Made by a program: the position numbers and the translations under genes
Notes under the pieces: model-generated
Seen by the model: the letters and a program-made list of their open reading frames with translations, nothing else
Told to the model about the DNA's origin: nothing
Database searches by the model: none
Source of the DNA: Clostridiales bacterium
GTDB taxonomy: Bacteria > Bacillota > Clostridia > Christensenellales > Borkfalkiaceae
NCBI GenBank assembly: GCA_015055735.1
Contig: SVHP01000017.1
Coordinates: 1 to 33,173, forward strand
Reading direction: 5' to 3'
DNA length: 33,173 nucleotides
Part shown: positions 30,774 to 33,173 of the stretch, in pieces
Layout: each line of letters begins with the position of its first letter
Position numbering within the stretch: the first letter of the stretch is position 1

Positions 30774-32174
30774 ATGAAAAAAATAGTAAGCATTTTAATC
30801 GGCTTAATCATGCTAGTTGCAAGCTTTGGCGTATTACCAGCATGTACTAAGCCAGGTGACGGCGATTACAAATTGACCGTTGGTTACGATAAGGGTGGTT
30901 ACGGTCAATTATGGATCGAAAACGCACTTAAGGCATTCTGTGCTCAAGAAGGTCTAGATTATGAAAAAGACGTTTATCTTGATGCAGAAAAGGGCTATAT
31001 GGAAACGGTTGTTAATAAATTGACTAACAACATTCAAGTTAGAGACGTTATTCTAGGCTCTGGTACTGGTTTTATTGAATGGGTGTCAAAGGGCTGGGTA
31101 GAACCAATTACAGACGTTTACGATGCAAAGCTTTCTAATGGTAAAACCGTGTTAGAAATGACAAAAGACCCTGGCATGAGAGAAGTTGGTAAGTATAAGG
31201 AAGATTATTATCAACTATCTAGTGCAAACGGCGCTTGGGGTATTTATTATAACAAGACCATGTTCGAAGAAAAGGGTTGGGAAGTTCCTGAAACTTACGA
31301 CGAACTTTTGGCTCTTTGTGAAACCATTTATAACGCTCACGTGAAAAACGTTAGTGAATCAGAAAGAATTTATCCATTCGGATGTTCTTCAGATATCTAC
31401 AATTACTGGGAATTCTTAGTTCAAAACTGGATCGGTCAATTATTAGGACCTGACCAATACGCTGAATTTGCTAAACAAGAAAGCAAAGATTACTATGCTT
31501 ATGACAGCGTTTACGGTCAAGCAAAATTAAAGGCTCTTCAAGCATTTGAAAATATCGTTGAAAAACACGATGGTGGATACGTTCAATCAAAGAGCGCAGG
31601 CTTTATGGCTTTACAAATGTTATTTACTCAAGGCAAAATCGCTATGATGCCAAACGGAAACTGGTTTGAAAACGAAGTATTATCTTCACTTCCAGCAGGT
31701 ATGGAAATTGCACTTATGCCAACACCTGTTATCGACGGCGCTAAGACCGACGCTAACGGCGATCCTATCAGAGTAAACTACGCTGGTGAAGTTGCAGGTT
31801 GGTTTATTCCTTCTGCTGCTAAAAACAAAGATATGGCAAAGAAATTCATGATTTTCATGGCTGAAGAACAACAATGTAAAAATATGATTAAAGATTCAGG
31901 AATGATGCCTGGCTATAACTATGATTACAGCGATATTTACGATTCACTTACCGTTTGTCAAAAATCAGTATATGACACTTTACGTGACGCTCAAAGCTTT
32001 GCGTTCGTTTCTACTTCTGTAGTTTCAAAAGCAGGTTTAGGTTTCTGGGCTAAAGGTCAACCATACGATTCAATGTTAAGTGGTTCTAAAATGAGCGCTG
32101 AAGAAGTTGTTCGTGCTGAAGAAGCTTACGTTGCTGATGAATGGGATTGGTACGTTGAACACGGTAACCTCTAA
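30774..32174 (+). CDS. Extracellular sugar-binding lipoprotein of an ABC importer
   Basis: The 466-residue protein has a lipoprotein signal with lipobox LPAC, C24 being the lipidated residue. The rest fits the family 1 solute-binding proteins: GAWGIYYNKTMFEEKGWEVP with the usual 'P-x-T-[YW]-[DE]-E' continuation, GKIAMMPNGNW, and a late AAKNKDMAKKFMIFM segment. It binds a saccharide outside the cell and delivers it to the permease encoded next. The ATG at 30774 (MKKIVSIL) follows an ideal ribosome site by 6 bases. Codons are of the highly expressed type, as in the surface proteins at the start of the window. The ligand is unknown; the adjacent divergent glycosidase suggests an oligosaccharide. 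Confidence 0.92.
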   Translation: MKKIVSILIGLIMLVASFGVLPACTKPGDGDYKLTVGYDKGGYGQLWIENALKAFCAQEGLDYEKDVYLDAEKGYMETVVNKLTNNIQVRDVILGSGTGFIEWVSKGWVEPITDVYDAKLSNGKTVLEMTKDPGMREVGKYKEDYYQLSSANGAWGIYYNKTMFEEKGWEVPETYDELLALCETIYNAHVKNVSESERIYPFGCSSDIYNYWEFLVQNWIGQLLGPDQYAEFAKQESKDYYAYDSVYGQAKLKALQAFENIVEKHDGGYVQSKSAGFMALQMLFTQGKIAMMPNGNWFENEVLSSLPAGMEIALMPTPVIDGAKTDANGDPIRVNYAGEVAGWFIPSAAKNKDMAKKFMIFMAEEQQCKNMIKDSGMMPGYNYDYSDIYDSLTVCQKSVYDTLRDAQSFAFVSTSVVSKAGLGFWAKGQPYDSMLSGSKMSAEEVVRAEEAYVADEWDWYVEHGNL

Positions 32175-32186
32175 TATCTAAAAATG

Positions 32187-32203
32187 CTGTTTTTAACAGT
32201 TTT
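32187..32203 (+). terminator. Weak intercistronic hairpin
   Basis: CTGTT (32187-32191) pairs with AACAG (32195-32199) across a 3-base loop, followed by four T. It is too weak to be a full stop. It may trim or attenuate the transcript so that the binding protein outnumbers the permease. Confidence 0.35.
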
Positions 32204-32246
32204 ATACTAGTTTAATGTTTTTATAAAATTATAGGACGATATAAAA

Positions 32247-33173
32247 ATGGACAATGTTGCAGATACAAAAGTTAAGGTAATAAAAAAAGAGAAGAATATA
32301 TCAACTACTATATTCGTTTACGCTTTGATTATTTGGCCTTTAATACACTTTGCAATCTTCTGGGTATATCTAAATATCGAAACGATCGTATTGACTTTCC
32401 AAAGTTTTAGTATTAACAGTGGACAATACAAGTTCGTGGGCTTGCAAAACTATCAAGACTTATGGAAATGGGTATTTGAAAGAAGTCCTAGCGATATGAT
32501 GGTTTACGCCATCAAAAACTCTATCAGTATTTTGATTTGGGTTATGTGCGTTATGACACCTATTTCTATGATATTCGGTTATACCATTTATAAGAAAGTG
32601 CCGTTGGGAAATTTCTTTAAGGTTATTTTCTTCGTTCCAAATATCATTTCATCGGTCGTAATGGTTGCGTTATTTAAGTTGATGTTCGACCCTAATATCG
32701 GTATGATAGGGTACGTTTTGGAATTATTACAAATGCAACACGTAGTACCGGTAGGCGGATTCTTTGGTGACGGCGATATTGCGTGGACTATGATCTTGAT
32801 AGAATGTCTATGGGCTGGTATCGGTTACGACATGATTATTTTCATGAGTGGATATAATAGAATTCCGCCTGAAGTTTCTGAAAGCGCAAAGATGGACGGA
32901 GCAGGATTTTTTAGAGAATTTGTAAGTATTTCTTTACCTATGATCTCTACTACGCTCTCGACTAAACTTATCCTTTCATCAACTACTGGGTTAGGTTTCT
33001 TTATGAACGCTTTACTTTTAACTAACGGTGGGCCTGGTGGTCAAACGCATACGCTGATGATGGTTATCGTTAACCAAACCAAGGGGGGACAACAAGGCGT
33101 TACTATGGCGGCAACCGTCGGCGTAATGTTCTCGGTTATTTGTTTGCCGTTCATCTACTTGTTTAGAAAGGTC
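32247..33173 (+). CDS. Sugar ABC transporter permease, 3'-truncated
   Basis: A frame of 309 codons runs from the ATG at 32247 (AGGA at 32233-32236) to the end of the window without a stop. The first 25 residues are polar and lysine-rich, then about six membrane segments follow. The EAA loop that contacts the ATPase is present at about residues 211-230 (ESAKMDGAGFFREF, then SLP). This is the MalF/UgpA type of permease. TNGGPGGQT near residue 263 is a typical late loop. The partner permease and probably further genes lie beyond the window; the ATPase may be encoded elsewhere. Confidence 0.92.
   Translation, partial: MDNVADTKVKVIKKEKNISTTIFVYALIIWPLIHFAIFWVYLNIETIVLTFQSFSINSGQYKFVGLQNYQDLWKWVFERSPSDMMVYAIKNSISILIWVMCVMTPISMIFGYTIYKKVPLGNFFKVIFFVPNIISSVVMVALFKLMFDPNIGMIGYVLELLQMQHVVPVGGFFGDGDIAWTMILIECLWAGIGYDMIIFMSGYNRIPPEVSESAKMDGAGFFREFVSISLPMISTTLSTKLILSSTTGLGFFMNALLLTNGGPGGQTHTLMMVIVNQTKGGQQGVTMAATVGVMFSVICLPFIYLFRKV

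Overview
The window looks like chromosomal DNA of an uncultured, AT-rich, Gram-positive-type anaerobe (Bacillota/Clostridia, probably gut or rumen). The signs are strong AAGGAGG-type ribosome sites, a Fe-S L-serine dehydratase, an ECF transporter S-component without its own energising module, BspA-type leucine-rich lipoproteins, Big_2 surface proteins and a sugar ABC importer. No rRNA, tRNA, transposase, phage gene or CRISPR array was seen. The genus cannot be fixed from the sequence alone.

Layout. (1) 1-4434: two tandem, clearly duplicated genes for exported, modular beta-sandwich proteins (the first is cut by the window edge). Each is followed by the same double-hairpin 3' region, and a translationally coupled 41-codon gene precedes the second. 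(2) 4480-18787: twelve tightly packed same-strand genes without a regulator: NodB-type deacetylase, beta-propeller protein, amidohydrolase with a degenerate twin domain, NAD-epimerase-like protein, DapA-family aldolase, single-chain L-serine dehydratase, DegT aminotransferase, M20 amidohydrolase, Gfo/Idh/MocA oxidoreductase, LarA-type nickel racemase, ECF S-component and a second DegT aminotransferase. A GH29 alpha-L-fucosidase (18833-19798) with its own extended -10 promoter follows, then a strong terminator. (3) 19861-21129, minus strand: a flavin-reductase-like fusion protein and a small XRE regulator. The regulator is divergent from a BspA-like lipoprotein (21240-23021) whose promoter spacer is itself a palindrome. 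(4) 23216-26707: a DUF1538 membrane protein, two overlapping PII-like genes and a sugar-acid dehydratase of the enolase superfamily. (5) 26808-30443, minus strand: a Gfo/Idh/MocA oxidoreductase and a GH20/GH67-like glycosidase candidate. (6) 30774-end: a sugar-binding lipoprotein and the first permease of an ABC importer, cut by the window edge.

How they may work together (inference). Fucosidase, dehydrogenase-like proteins, amidohydrolase/lactonase, enolase-type sugar-acid dehydratase, DapA-type aldolase and a LarA-type 2-hydroxyacid racemase match the enzyme classes of a non-phosphorylating oxidative route from a deoxysugar or sugar acid to pyruvate plus a lactate-type product. The M20 enzyme, serine dehydratase and two DegT enzymes add an amino branch of unknown substrate. 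This large unregulated metabolic cluster is the best candidate for an undescribed system. The DUF1538-PII-PII cassette and the XRE/palindrome/BspA unit are smaller candidates.
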